Numbered from the stretch's first letter, positions 44,367 through 54,344 are shown. The stretch: 64,000 bases of DNA from Flectobacillus longus (GCF_030056705.1 NZ_JASHIC010000035.1:18015-82014); one strand, 5' to 3'. Made by a program: numbers and translations. The notes: a model not told the origin generated them from the letters alone.

Positions 44367-45050
44367 ATGAAAATATTAATCGTAGAAGACCATCCTGAAC
44401 TGGCTCAAAATATTTTCCAGTTTCTCAGCAAAGAAGGCATTGTATGTGAACTTTGCGCCACTGCCCAACAAGCCGAAGACCGCTTGCTGGGTTTTGAATA
44501 TGATTGTATTGTGTTAGATATTATGTTGCCCGATGGCAATGGTTTAGATATACTCCGTTTTATCAAACGAAATAAGATTCAAAGTTGCGTACTAATTATT
44601 TCTGCCAAAAACTCCTTAGACGACAAAATAATAGGGTTAGAAATTGGTGCGGATGATTATCTCACAAAACCCTTTCATTTATCGGAGCTATTAGCCAGAT
44701 TACGAGCACTTTATCGCAGAAACCATTTAGGAGGTGACAACGTGGTGACCTTCAATGAAATAACTATTAATACCACCACCTACGAAGTACAGGTAAACCA
44801 ACAAACCTTAGATTTGACCAAAAAGGAGTTTGATTTATTGGTTTATTTTTTAGCGAATAAAAACAGAGTTATTACTCGTCAGTCTATTGCAGAGCATCTT
44901 TGGGGAGATTATACAGATACTTTATCTAATTTTGATTTCGTTTATCAACATGTAAAAAACCTAAGAAAAAAAATAAGCAATTTTGGTGGAAACGATTATA
45001 TTTCAACGGTTTATGGTCTTGGGTATAAATTTGATACAAATGCGAAATAG
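44367..45050 (+). CDS. OmpR-family response regulator
   Basis: The 227-residue protein has a receiver domain (ILIVEDHPELAQNIFQFLSK; phospho-acceptor D51 in CIVLDIMLPDGNG; conserved lysine in LTKPFHLSELLARL) and a C-terminal winged-helix DNA-binding domain (LDLTKKEFDLLVYFLANKNR, NFDFVYQHVKNLRKKISNFG and ISTVYGLGYKF). It is divergent from the RND efflux operon and ahead of a histidine kinase gene, so control of efflux is the simplest inference. Confidence 0.93.
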   Translation: MKILIVEDHPELAQNIFQFLSKEGIVCELCATAQQAEDRLLGFEYDCIVLDIMLPDGNGLDILRFIKRNKIQSCVLIISAKNSLDDKIIGLEIGADDYLTKPFHLSELLARLRALYRRNHLGGDNVVTFNEITINTTTYEVQVNQQTLDLTKKEFDLLVYFLANKNRVITRQSIAEHLWGDYTDTLSNFDFVYQHVKNLRKKISNFGGNDYISTVYGLGYKFDTNAK

Positions 45051-45062
45051 AATGTATTAATG

Positions 45063-45092
45063 GGCTTTAGGCTGTAAGCCGTAGGCATTAAG
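45063..45092. repeat. Dispersed spacer repeat, copy A
   Basis: GGCTTTAGGCTGTAAGCCGT and the following AGGCATTAAG match, in reverse orientation, the spacer at 53311-53340 at about 26 of 30 positions. It lies in the gap between response regulator and kinase genes. It is probably a decayed repeat without coding content. Confidence 0.55.
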
Positions 45093-45239
45093 TTTAATGC
45101 TCATTGCAGGCAAGAAGATGGGTAAAATTAAATTTAAGCATTAAATTTTCAGCAAAAGAAACATTTTAAAACTATCTGCCTAATGCCTGTTCCCTGAGAA
45201 CTTACGTATTACAAATCCTCTTTGTTGCTACGAAACATT

Positions 45240-46541
45240 ATGAAACTCATCAATAAATTCACTTCTTGGTATTTGGGTATTTCGGCCTTTGTATTTTTGG
45301 TCGGAGGAATACTGACTTTTTATAGTTTTGAATCTCATATCGAAATAGCTCAAGCGAAAGAACAAGAGAAGCTATTGCATCATATTTGTCAAAAAATAAG
45401 GAACGGTGTTCCTTATGAAAAACTGGTACGGGAACAACTGCACATTGCTGAAATACCATACAATTCTCCTATCAAAAATGTTTCGCTATCCGATACTTTG
45501 GCATGGAGTCCGCAATTACAACGCATTGACCGCCAGATAAAAGCCTCAGCATCGTACAAAATCAATGGACATCATTATGATATTTCTGTGTACAATATGA
45601 TGATTAATACCGACGATGTCACCAAAGTGGTATTTGAATCGATGGCGGGTATTTTCCTATTGCTAATTGTACTTTTGTGGGTTTTCATCAGGTTGGGTTC
45701 AGAAAGAATTTTAGCTCCTTTTCATAATACTTTAGAGCAAATACATCGTTTTTCTTTAAAGAATAAACAAGCCATCCATCTTACTGAAACAAGCACCAAT
45801 GAGTTTAATCAACTAAATCATTTTCTTGAAAAAATGATGAATAAAGCCATTTGTGATTATAATTCCTTGAAAGAGTTTTCTGAAAATGCTTCTCATGAAT
45901 TACAAACTCCTTTGGCTATTATTCAAGGAAAATTGGAGTTACTCATGCAATCGCCTATAAGCGATGAGCAAGCAGGGTTAATTTTATCTTCCCTAAATGC
46001 CCTCGACAAACTCAACAAAACCAATCAATCGTTGATTTTATTGACTAAACTCGAAAACCAAGAATATGAAAGTATCGAAGAAATCAACTTTTCGCAATTG
46101 GTCAATGAAACGCTGGAAGGCTTCGAGGAACTTTTAGAGATGAAATCTATTACGCTTCAAAAGCAAATCGAACCTCATATTTCGCTCAGACTACATCCTG
46201 TATTGGCTTCTATTCTTTTGAATAATCTTTTTAGCAACGCCATCCGACACAATATTTGTAATGGAACAATATCCGTAACCTTGACTCCCAAAAAACTTTA
46301 TATAGAAAATACAGGTAAAGCGCCAAGCATGCCAACCGAAGAGCTTTTCAGACGATTTAAGAAAGAAAACCCCGACTCTATCGGTTTAGGACTATCAATT
46401 GTTAAACAAATTTGTGAGCTACATTTTTTTGAAATTACTTACAAATACATCGACTACCGCCATACGTTTGTGGTATGTTTCAAAAATGCCAAAACTCAAA
46501 AAGAAGCTGAATACATGGAGGTAGCATCATCAGGCGGATAG
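45240..46541 (+). CDS. Sensor histidine kinase
   Basis: From the ATG at 45240 the product is 433 residues. Two membrane helices (about 13-30 and 136-152) flank a periplasmic sensor region. A HAMP-like linker leads to the H-box NASHELQTPLAIIQGKLELL (H219), then the N-box LNNLFSNAIRHN and the ATP-lid SIGLGLSIVKQI. It pairs with the OmpR-type regulator upstream. An earlier ATG at 45222 is possible. The stimulus is unknown. The gap to the next gene (46542-46701) is AT-rich with nothing recognised. Confidence 0.92.
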   Translation: MKLINKFTSWYLGISAFVFLVGGILTFYSFESHIEIAQAKEQEKLLHHICQKIRNGVPYEKLVREQLHIAEIPYNSPIKNVSLSDTLAWSPQLQRIDRQIKASASYKINGHHYDISVYNMMINTDDVTKVVFESMAGIFLLLIVLLWVFIRLGSERILAPFHNTLEQIHRFSLKNKQAIHLTETSTNEFNQLNHFLEKMMNKAICDYNSLKEFSENASHELQTPLAIIQGKLELLMQSPISDEQAGLILSSLNALDKLNKTNQSLILLTKLENQEYESIEEINFSQLVNETLEGFEELLEMKSITLQKQIEPHISLRLHPVLASILLNNLFSNAIRHNICNGTISVTLTPKKLYIENTGKAPSMPTEELFRRFKKENPDSIGLGLSIVKQICELHFFEITYKYIDYRHTFVVCFKNAKTQKEAEYMEVASSGG

Positions 46542-46701
46542 CTACTTTTTCTTTAAAATACCTGCCTTGATCAATTACCTAAATCCTATATGAGTTCCTA
46601 TAGACCAATATCTGATTCTATAAAGATATTTCCAAATAATAGGTTACTTGGCAGCACCTCGGCATTTTATCAAGTAATTATCTTAGGAGGGTTGTCAAAA
46701 G

Positions 46702-48852
46702 TTAGTTAAAAAATACCTCATCAATAAATACCCATCCTGGTTGCCCTTTACCATTATGCCAATTAGGGAGTTTGGTTACAGAACGTGCGATAATTTTGAC
46801 AAATGAATAGTTCCCCTCTTTCAAAGTTGTCTCAATTGGGTCTATTCGCACAGGTTCATCTTTCGAAGGCTGAACAGGATTGATTTTCTGTACCAGTTGC
46901 AAATTATTTTTAGCAGTACCTGCCCATATTTCTACAGAAGTAGGAGGAAAAATAAAGCCTCCTATATTTCGTCCAAGACTCAACATTACCGACTTGATTG
47001 GAATTGGTGTGTCAAAGGTAAAAAGTGCCTCAAAAGGTTTTTCACGATAACCCAACCATGCCTTATTTTTAAAGTCATTGGCATCGCCTTTTTTCAAATT
47101 AATGAGTGTATTTCCTCCTTCACCCATGTATTGAGGGTTGGGTTGATTGATTAATTCTACACTTTTAGGGTGATATTTTCCTTTAAAAAAGACATATTCA
47201 ACCATATCACTGGCATACCAATGTGCTTTGACGGCCTTTGCTTTGAGTACAGTATAAGTATTGAGCTCGAACGGCTTTTGGTAAACAGGTGAACTCAGTG
47301 AATCGGGTTGTTGACCATTGATCGTATAACGAATGGTAACACCCTTCAATGGATGTTTGAATGAAATAAGCGTAGGTTTGCTCAACACAAAATCTTCATT
47401 CTCAAGAATTGGAGGGGTAAGCTTGAGCATTTCTGTATCAGTTGGAATATACCCTTTTTCAAAGCGAATCGATGGAAATTGTTTCTGTATTTCATTCACT
47501 TCTACTTCGGTAAGTGAAGTATTCCAAACGAATACCTGCTTGAGGGCTGGTAATTTTGCCAACTGAGCAAGGGAGTTTTTAGTCTGCTTTGTACCAGATA
47601 AAGATAAAGATTTTAGGTTGGTCAAACTTTGTAGGCTAGATAAATTTTCGCCAGTGATGTCGGTATTATTTAAGACAAGTTTTTCTAAATGTTCAAATTG
47701 CCCTATGGTTTTTAGGTCTTCATTTTTGATGGGCATATTTGATAAATTAAGAACTACCAATTGTTCTTTAATTTCTGTTAATTCTGCTAATTGCTCAGGT
47801 TTAAAAGCTTGACGCACAAAGAAATCCGCTTGCAAGGCAGGTGAATCATTTGCCAATGGAAAAATCACTCTAAAAGGAGTATTGAGCTTCTGTCGGGTTT
47901 GTTCATTCGCTGGTTCAAAGTCGTAGATAATGTCAGTAGAAGCAGCTGTTTTACTTTTACTATTTTTCCCCCAATATGCTTTAATTGGGCTATTTTGAGC
48001 CAATTGTTTGAGTGTCTTTTGTGTATTGGTTCCATCGTTAATCCAAGCACTAAGTACCGCAATTTCTTCAGGAGTTAGCTGAGTTTTTCCCTTGGGTGGC
48101 ATGTGCTTTTTGTCATCAAGCGGCAAATTAGCACGTTCAATCAAATGGCTTTGAAGTGCGTTACCACTCATCCAAATAGGTCCGTTTTTACCTCCTTTTT
48201 TTAAGCCAGCGAGAGTTGTCATTAGTAAGCCACCTTTCGTTTTTTGTTCATTGTGACACTGATAACATTTTTCTTTTAAAATAGGCTGAATTACCGCTTC
48301 GAAAATGGGCGTATCTTCGGTAAATACAATGTCAGCTTCTACTTTACTATTAGGAAATAAATAGTCCTCGCCATGAGTCAAACTGGCACCATAATGCCCT
48401 GTAACTAATAGAACAGCAATACTCAGTACTAAAACTGAAGTAAAAATGCGTGGTTTGGTTGAAGGTTGATCAATGAGCCAAAGTCCATAACACAAAAAAC
48501 TTAACACAATGCCAGCATATTTGTGCCAAGTAAGCAAGCTTGCCGTGTAACCTTCTTCCTTTGACAAAAAGAAACCCATTAATGCTGCAATATTGGCTGT
48601 AAAAGCTGTAATAGCTAGGACAAACTTCAAGAGCTTCTCAAAATTTTCCCCTTCAAATTCTTTTTTAAAAACCCAAAATAAACCCGTTACTAATAGCAAT
48701 CCAATAGGCAAATGTAAAACCATGGGGTGCATCCGACCTATGGTTTGTAAACCAAGAGGAATATTTACTTTTTCTTGAAAAACCAGCAAGAATAGCAACA
48801 AAACATGCAGAGCAAAAAGTAAATATGAAAGTATATGCTGAAAACGAGTCAT
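46702..48852 (-). CDS. DUF2231/cytochrome c-like/LRR membrane protein of a planctomycete-type cassette
   Basis: The 716-residue protein has about four N-terminal membrane helices (residues 7-155; HPMVLHLPIGLLLVTGLFWV is DUF2231-like). It continues with a planctomycete-type cytochrome domain with heme motif CYQCH (C196-H200) and HMPPKGKTQLTPEEIAVLSA, leucine-rich repeats (VLNLSNMPIKNEDLKTIGQF, LEKLVLNNTDITGENLSSLQ; about 365-470), a chitobiase/FN3-like domain (VTIRYTINGQQPDSLSSPVY) and a C-terminal discoidin-like beta domain. It is encoded after the DUF1553 and DUF1501 proteins on the same strand. A membrane-bound redox or binding role is likely, but no function is established. Confidence 0.82.
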   Translation of the reverse strand: MTRFQHILSYLLFALHVLLLFLLVFQEKVNIPLGLQTIGRMHPMVLHLPIGLLLVTGLFWVFKKEFEGENFEKLLKFVLAITAFTANIAALMGFFLSKEEGYTASLLTWHKYAGIVLSFLCYGLWLIDQPSTKPRIFTSVLVLSIAVLLVTGHYGASLTHGEDYLFPNSKVEADIVFTEDTPIFEAVIQPILKEKCYQCHNEQKTKGGLLMTTLAGLKKGGKNGPIWMSGNALQSHLIERANLPLDDKKHMPPKGKTQLTPEEIAVLSAWINDGTNTQKTLKQLAQNSPIKAYWGKNSKSKTAASTDIIYDFEPANEQTRQKLNTPFRVIFPLANDSPALQADFFVRQAFKPEQLAELTEIKEQLVVLNLSNMPIKNEDLKTIGQFEHLEKLVLNNTDITGENLSSLQSLTNLKSLSLSGTKQTKNSLAQLAKLPALKQVFVWNTSLTEVEVNEIQKQFPSIRFEKGYIPTDTEMLKLTPPILENEDFVLSKPTLISFKHPLKGVTIRYTINGQQPDSLSSPVYQKPFELNTYTVLKAKAVKAHWYASDMVEYVFFKGKYHPKSVELINQPNPQYMGEGGNTLINLKKGDANDFKNKAWLGYREKPFEALFTFDTPIPIKSVMLSLGRNIGGFIFPPTSVEIWAGTAKNNLQLVQKINPVQPSKDEPVRIDPIETTLKEGNYSFVKIIARSVTKLPNWHNGKGQPGWVFIDEVFFN

Positions 48853-48972
48853 GTAAACGAATCAATATTTAGAAAGAAAATTGGTTTTAGAATAGGATAA
48901 AATTGATGAGATAAAATATTAGTAATCATAAAATTACACTCAAAACTCATCACTCACAATTCAGCACTAATA

Positions 48973-50430
48973 CTAAGCCATTAAGCCTGGTAATACTTTC
49001 CCTGCTAAATCGGTAAGTCGGTAGCGACGTCCAAGATGCTTGTAAGTGAGTTTTTCGTGATTAATCCCCATCAAGTGCATCACAGTCGCATGAAAGTCAT
49101 TGATATGCACGGGGTCTTTGACAATATTATATCCAAAATCATCGGTTTCGCCATATACAGTACCAGGTTTTACGCCACCACCAGCCATAAACGTGCAATA
49201 GGCTCTTGGATGGTGATCTCGTCCATAGTTATCTTTTGAGGCTGTTCCTTGTACATAATTGGTACGTCCAAATTCGCCACCCCAAATCACAAGTGTTTCG
49301 TCGAGCAAGCCCCTTTGTTTGAGGTCAGTAATCAAGGCAGCTGAAGCACGATCTGTGTCCATGGCTTGCATCGGCATTTCACCAACCAGATTACCGTGTT
49401 GATCCCAACCCTGATGATAGAGCTGAACGAAACGAACACCTGCCTCAGAGAGCTTTCGAGCTAAAAGACAATTAGCCGCAAATGTTCCGGGAACAAGACA
49501 TTCAGGACCATACATTTTGACAATATAGTCAGGTTCTTTACTTAAGTCAGTTAGCTCAGGAACAGCCGTTTGCATTCGATATGCCATTTCATATTGCTGT
49601 ACTTTAGCTTTAATTTCAGGGTCACCAAAATCGTCATAAGCCATATTGTTGAGTTCGGCCAGATGATCTAACATTTTACGATGCGAAGCTCTATCCGAAT
49701 TAGCTGGATTATTGAGATATAAAATAGGATCCTCGCCGCTACTAAATACCACACCTTGATGGGTCGAGTCTAAAAATCCGTTTGACCAAAGTTTAGAATA
49801 CACCCCTTGGCCATTCCCCTTTCCTCTTGACAACAAGACTGAAAATGCTGGTAAGTTTTTATTTTCACTCCCAAGACCATAGCTTACCCATGCACCCATA
49901 CTTGGACGATTACCCTGTTGTGCACCTGTTTGCATAAATGTGAGGGCTGGGTCGTGATTAATGGCCTCGGTGTGCATGGTTTTAATCATACAAATATCAT
50001 CTGCAATATTGGCAATATTGGGAAACAACTCACTCATCCACATACCCGATTGACCATATTGTGCAAATTTAAAGTAAGACCCAACCAATGGAAATTTAGC
50101 CTGACTAGCTGTCATTCCCGTTAGGCGTTGCCCCATACGAATAGAGTCAGGCAATTCTTGACCAGCCATTTTGTTGAGTAAAGGTTTGTACTCAAAACTT
50201 TCGTATTGTGAGGGAGCGCCATTTTGAAACAAATAAATAACACGCTTTGCTTTTGGGGCGAAATGGGCTATTCCAAGAGGTAAACCTTCAGCATCATCAG
50301 CCGAACCTCTAAACAAATCGGGCACTAACAATGAGCCTAAGGCAAGTCCACCGATACCCGCAGCCATTTTTCCCATGAAGTGTCTGCGGTTAATATTCAG
50401 ACGATTTTCTATAAATTCATTCTTATTCAT
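48973..50430 (-). CDS. DUF1501 (sulfatase-like fold) Tat-exported protein
   Basis: The 485-residue protein has a twin-arginine leader (NINRRHFMGKMAAGIGGLAL). DUF1501 hallmarks are AKRVIYLFQNGAPSQYESFE, IGMQ-like MGQRLTGM, MIKTMHTEAINHDPALTFMQ, RPSMGAWVSYGLGSENKNLP, LYHQGWDQHGN and ETLVIWGGEFGRTNYVQG. It resembles the alkaline-phosphatase/sulfatase superfamily fold, but a catalytic activity is not established. It sits between the DUF1549/DUF1553 gene and the DUF2231 gene, the usual trio. A dispersed repeat (48951-48972) abuts its stop codon. Confidence 0.9.
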   Translation of the reverse strand: MNKNEFIENRLNINRRHFMGKMAAGIGGLALGSLLVPDLFRGSADDAEGLPLGIAHFAPKAKRVIYLFQNGAPSQYESFEYKPLLNKMAGQELPDSIRMGQRLTGMTASQAKFPLVGSYFKFAQYGQSGMWMSELFPNIANIADDICMIKTMHTEAINHDPALTFMQTGAQQGNRPSMGAWVSYGLGSENKNLPAFSVLLSRGKGNGQGVYSKLWSNGFLDSTHQGVVFSSGEDPILYLNNPANSDRASHRKMLDHLAELNNMAYDDFGDPEIKAKVQQYEMAYRMQTAVPELTDLSKEPDYIVKMYGPECLVPGTFAANCLLARKLSEAGVRFVQLYHQGWDQHGNLVGEMPMQAMDTDRASAALITDLKQRGLLDETLVIWGGEFGRTNYVQGTASKDNYGRDHHPRAYCTFMAGGGVKPGTVYGETDDFGYNIVKDPVHINDFHATVMHLMGINHEKLTYKHLGRRYRLTDLAGKVLPGLMA

Positions 50431-50643
50431 CTTATATGATTGGGTGCTTTATTCTGTTGAGTATTAGTATAAAAGTAGGAAGACATTATTAGTCAATAGT
50501 ATATTGGTTATTTAAAGGTATTCATAATCAAAAGGTTATAGTCAAATTACACCTCAGATATACTATTAATTTAATCTATCCTATTACTTAAAGGATATCT
50601 ATTAAAGGTGAATATTTTCTGCCGTATGCCCATAGCTGACAGC

Positions 50644-53034
50644 TTATTTCATAATTGCCTCTTCGAGATTATACATCATAAGTACCGATTGCATGAGGGC
50701 TGCGGCTGTAGGACGTAAATTGGTCTTATCCTGCGTTTTTGCCGACGCCAACAAGGACGGCTTCTCTCCTACTTTCAGGAGTTTCAGTGCTTTTTGAGGA
50801 TTTTGACTAAATACTTCTTTTTCACTGGTAAAATATTTTTCAAATATTGTCAGCTCTTTTTCTTTTCCATTTCGACAAAGAACCGTGCGAAAAGCCTTTT
50901 TGATTTTATCTTCATTAGAACTATTTTCAAGTGCTATTTTTTCTGCTAATACTCTGGCCGATTCTAAAATGACGAGGTCATTTAGCATCACTAATGCTTG
51001 TAATGGCGTGTTGGTTCTTGAGCGTTTTACTTCACATTGGTCTCGGTTTGAAGCATCAAAAATCAACATAGAAGGCGGTGGAACGGTACGTTTGATAAAC
51101 ACATACATGCCCCTTCGGTAAAGACTATCGCCATGATCTTGTATATAACTTTTGAGACTTCCTCGTCCCGATGTGGCTACCTCCCAAAGTCCTTTGGGTT
51201 GATACGGTTTTACACTTGGTCCACCAATCACAGGACTTAACAAACCACTTGTAGTGAGTACAAAATCACGTACCAACTCGGCCGAGAGACGCATACGAGG
51301 CGCACGAGCCAGCAAAACATTTTCAGGATCTTTGGCTAAATGTTCTTTGGTGATAGCAGCCGATTGTTTGTAAGTAGCTGACATGACAATTTGTTTTACC
51401 AAGCGCTTGATATTCCAGTGATTGGTACGAAAGTCTACCGCAAGCCAATCGAGTAACTGGGGGTGAGACGGCAACTCCCCTTGCATACCGAAATCCCCTA
51501 CAGTTTTGACTATCCCACGTCCAAAAAACTCTTGCCATATTCGATTGACAAAAACTCTTGCTGTAAGAGGATTTTTCTCATCTGTAAGCCATTGGGCTAA
51601 ACCAAGGCGGTTTTTCGAATATTTCTTTTGATTAAATGGCAATAAAAAATTAGGCATTTGAGCCTCAACAAGCTCAGAAGGTTGGTCATAATTCCCACGA
51701 CTCAGTACATGCGTTTTTCGCAGAGTATCCGCATCTTGCATTACCATTACTGAAACATCGGCGGTATCTCTTTTATTGATAAAATTCAAAATACGTTTTA
51801 CGTCCTTACTCGTTAATTTAAGGTTGGGAGGATCGGCAAAAGAAGCATCAATAGTACCAAATAACCCTTTTTCGGGCACTTGATTGAAAAAGGCAAACGC
51901 GCTATAATAGTCTTTTTGTTTGATAGGATCATATTTATGGTCATGACATTTGGCACATTCGTAAGTGAGAGCCAAAAAGGTTTTACCAAAGGTATTGGTA
52001 CGATCAGTCACATATTCTACTCTGTACTCTTCATCAATAACACCACCTTCTTGCGTAATTTTATGATTACGGTTGAAGCCCGTAGCCAACACAGCCTCTT
52101 TCATGCGTGGATTTTGGAGATTGCCTTTTTGATTTTTGACAATAATATCTCCAGCCAATTGCCATGTCAAAAATTTACTATAACTATAATTTTTATTAAA
52201 AGCATGAATAACCCAATCGCGCCAAGGCCACATGGTACGTAGTCCATCATCCTGATAGCCATGTGAGTCGGCATAGCGTGCAACATCAAGCCAAGAAATC
52301 GCCATTTTTTCACCATAGTGTGGCGAAGTAAGTAATTCATTCACTACTTTTTCGTAGGCATTGGGGGAAGGGTCATTCAAAAAGCGCTCTTGTAGTTCGA
52401 GTGAAGGAGGAAGTCCTGTAATATCTAAACATACCCTTTTTAAGAGTCTTTCTTTATCCGCTTCTTCATTAGGCTTTAAGCCATTTTCTTCCATTTTTGC
52501 CAAAGTAAAATAATCGATAGGGCTTTGAGGCCAGTCGGTATCATTTACTTTGGGTAACTGAGTTTTTTGAGGTGCTGTAAATGCCCAATGAGGTTTGTAT
52601 TTTGCTCCTTGTTTAATCCACTTCTCAATCAAGGTGATTTCTTGCTCCGTCAGTTTGAGATTTGAGTTTAATGGAGGCATTATGTCAGCAGTATCTTTTG
52701 TAACAATGCGTAACCACACAGCCGACTCATGGGGTTTTCCTGGCACAATAGCATGAAATTTGGGATTATCCTTAAGACCTGCGTAGGCAGCTTCTTCGGT
52801 ATCTAGGCGTAAATTAGCCTCTCTTTTGTTGGCATCGGGACCATGGCACTGAAAACAGCGATCGGAGAGAATTGGGCGAATATGATAATTATAATCTATC
52901 TCACCCGCAATAGCATCAGTCGATGCACTGCTTCCATTTCTCAGAAAACAAGCCGAAGTGATACAACACAAAAACACGAATAAGATTAGTAAAAGCTTGT
53001 TAGTCAACAAGTATGTCAATAGTTTGTTGTTCAT
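50644..53034 (-). CDS. PSCyt1-DUF1549-DUF1553 protein (planctomycete cytochrome type)
   Basis: The 796-residue protein has an N-terminal hydrophobic leader (LLLILFVFLCCITSAC), a first heme-type motif CFQCH (C60-H64) followed by KREANLRLDTEEAAYAGLKD, DUF1549 (about 165-375, with SPIDYFTLAKMEENGLKPNE and a second CAKCH at C360-H364), and DUF1553 (about 485-770, with RLGLAQWLTDEKNPLTARVF and RSRTNTPLQALVMLNDLVI). Family members are abundant in Planctomycetota and common in Cytophagales, nearly always next to DUF1501. It is first of the trio; DUF1501 follows by 213 bp. Electron transfer or polysaccharide-related roles have been proposed for the group, without proof. Confidence 0.9.
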   Translation of the reverse strand: MNNKLLTYLLTNKLLLILFVFLCCITSACFLRNGSSASTDAIAGEIDYNYHIRPILSDRCFQCHGPDANKREANLRLDTEEAAYAGLKDNPKFHAIVPGKPHESAVWLRIVTKDTADIMPPLNSNLKLTEQEITLIEKWIKQGAKYKPHWAFTAPQKTQLPKVNDTDWPQSPIDYFTLAKMEENGLKPNEEADKERLLKRVCLDITGLPPSLELQERFLNDPSPNAYEKVVNELLTSPHYGEKMAISWLDVARYADSHGYQDDGLRTMWPWRDWVIHAFNKNYSYSKFLTWQLAGDIIVKNQKGNLQNPRMKEAVLATGFNRNHKITQEGGVIDEEYRVEYVTDRTNTFGKTFLALTYECAKCHDHKYDPIKQKDYYSAFAFFNQVPEKGLFGTIDASFADPPNLKLTSKDVKRILNFINKRDTADVSVMVMQDADTLRKTHVLSRGNYDQPSELVEAQMPNFLLPFNQKKYSKNRLGLAQWLTDEKNPLTARVFVNRIWQEFFGRGIVKTVGDFGMQGELPSHPQLLDWLAVDFRTNHWNIKRLVKQIVMSATYKQSAAITKEHLAKDPENVLLARAPRMRLSAELVRDFVLTTSGLLSPVIGGPSVKPYQPKGLWEVATSGRGSLKSYIQDHGDSLYRRGMYVFIKRTVPPPSMLIFDASNRDQCEVKRSRTNTPLQALVMLNDLVILESARVLAEKIALENSSNEDKIKKAFRTVLCRNGKEKELTIFEKYFTSEKEVFSQNPQKALKLLKVGEKPSLLASAKTQDKTNLRPTAAALMQSVLMMYNLEEAIMK

Positions 53035-53356
53035 GAAATGATAGAAATAGTTTGATATTGATGAACATTATTACTTCTAAAGGTCAAAACAATATCGTAA
53101 TACCCAAACACTTTTTTAGATAAAATTAAATTTCATCTAGGAATTGTAATACTGCTTTATCCTGAACCTCTAGTAATAGACTCTCTCATTACTATGAATC
53201 TGTCCACTTCTTATCTCATTTTACCAAATCTCTTTTTACTTTTGTAACCTGCCTTCAGCTCTAGGTGTTATGCCGTAGGCTTCTTCATGAAATAGTAGAA
53301 GCTGTTCTGCATAATGCCTACGGCTTATAGCCTAAAGCGCATTAATACAATTTTAC
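53035..53356. repeat. Spacer with dispersed repeat, copy B
   Basis: 322 bp without a gene. Between 53262 and 53340 an imperfect inverted repeat is built from ATGCCGTAGGC and GCCTACGGC. Its right half (GCATAATGCCTACGGCTTAT, then AGCCTAAAGC, 53311-53340) is the reverse of copy A at 45063-45092. It ends 16 bp before the alkyltransferase start. Confidence 0.55.
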
Positions 53357-53869
53357 ATGAAAGAATTTAAACAGCTGTTTTTTAAAGATATACAGTCACC
53401 CGTAGGGGAAATTAGGTTGGTAGCAACAGACGTGGGACTTACCGCTATATTATGGGAAAGTGAAGATTATCAGCGAACCAAACTACCTATTCCTGAAAGA
53501 GATGATGCGAATCCAATTCTTTTGCAAACAGAATTACAACTGGCAGAATACTTCGAGAAAAAAAGAACGACATTCGATATACCACTGGATTACTACGGAA
53601 CGGATTTTCAAATTAGCGTTTGGGATGCTCTGCTTAAAATACCCTATGGAGCAACAAAAACATACGGAGATATAGCTCGTTTGTTAGGTGATATAAAAAC
53701 GGTGAGAGCAGTTGGTGGAGCACTTAATAAGAATCCGATTTCGATTATTGTTCCTTGTCATAGAGTAGTAGGAACATCTGGAAAGCTGGTAGGTTTTGCA
53801 GGAGGATTGAGAAATAAATCTTTGTTACTTGATTTGGAAAGTAGCTTAAGAACTCCAATGCTTTTTTAG
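53357..53869 (+). CDS. ogt: Methylated-DNA-protein cysteine methyltransferase
   Basis: Repairs O6-alkylguanine by irreversible transfer of the alkyl group to its own cysteine. The 170-residue protein has an N-terminal ribonuclease-H-like part and the C-terminal domain FQISVWDALLKIPYGATKTY, RAVGGALNKNPI with the helix-turn-helix/arginine finger, and the active site IVPCHRVVG (C134), followed by GKLVGFAGGLRNK. All key residues are present. It is isolated, with no Ada or AlkA domain and no neighbours in an operon. Confidence 0.95.
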   Translation: MKEFKQLFFKDIQSPVGEIRLVATDVGLTAILWESEDYQRTKLPIPERDDANPILLQTELQLAEYFEKKRTTFDIPLDYYGTDFQISVWDALLKIPYGATKTYGDIARLLGDIKTVRAVGGALNKNPISIIVPCHRVVGTSGKLVGFAGGLRNKSLLLDLESSLRTPMLF

Positions 53870-53993
53870 TATATCTATTTCAGATTACTTCGATAATACC
53901 TAAAGTCATTAGAAAAGGGAAAGATACTAATTAATTTATTGTCATACCACAAATAAGTTGCTTGTAATCAGTACTTTACCAACTGTTTATTAA

Positions 53994-54071
53994 AAGATTT
54001 CTGTTATAGGAGCTACTGGGTACCTTGGTGATGCCACGTTTGAACATTTCTTAAATTTTAGCAAGAGATGA
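53994..54071 (+). pseudogene. N-terminal relic of an NAD(P)-binding (NmrA-like/SDR) protein
   Basis: A short open stretch reads KISVIGATGYLGDATFEHFL before a stop at 54069-54071. GATGYLG is the glycine-rich dinucleotide motif at the start of atypical short-chain dehydrogenases and NmrA-like proteins. There is a stop codon directly before it and no recognisable continuation in other frames. I read it as a gene fragment. The rest of the gap (53870-54282) shows nothing else. Confidence 0.4.
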
Positions 54072-54282
54072 ACACAAATCAAAGTATTTCTTAGAGAAAT
54101 GAAGTTATAAGAGTCTTTAAAAAGGACATACGTTGTTAAAAAATTAGCGATAAGAAGGTAAGTCAAAACGACTTACAAAGTATTTAGTATTAGTTTTAGG
54201 CTACCAAGATGAGGAAAATAACTCGTATGTACACGCTACAAAAGTTAGGTTATCTTTAGAATCTTCTACTTGATGAATTGCT

Positions 54283-54338
54283 TTTTTTGGTTTGATTTTA
54301 TGTATCACTAATGCTATACATAAAATCAAACCAAAAAA
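54283..54338. terminator. Bidirectional terminator between ogt and the fucosidase gene
   Basis: Perfect 23-bp arms (54283-54305 and 54316-54338; left arm begins TTTTTTGGTTTGATTTTA) with a 10-base loop. T6 and A6 at the outer ends make it work in both directions. It ends 6 bp beyond the stop of the fucosidase gene. Confidence 0.85.
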
Positions 54339-54344
54339 TCTAGG

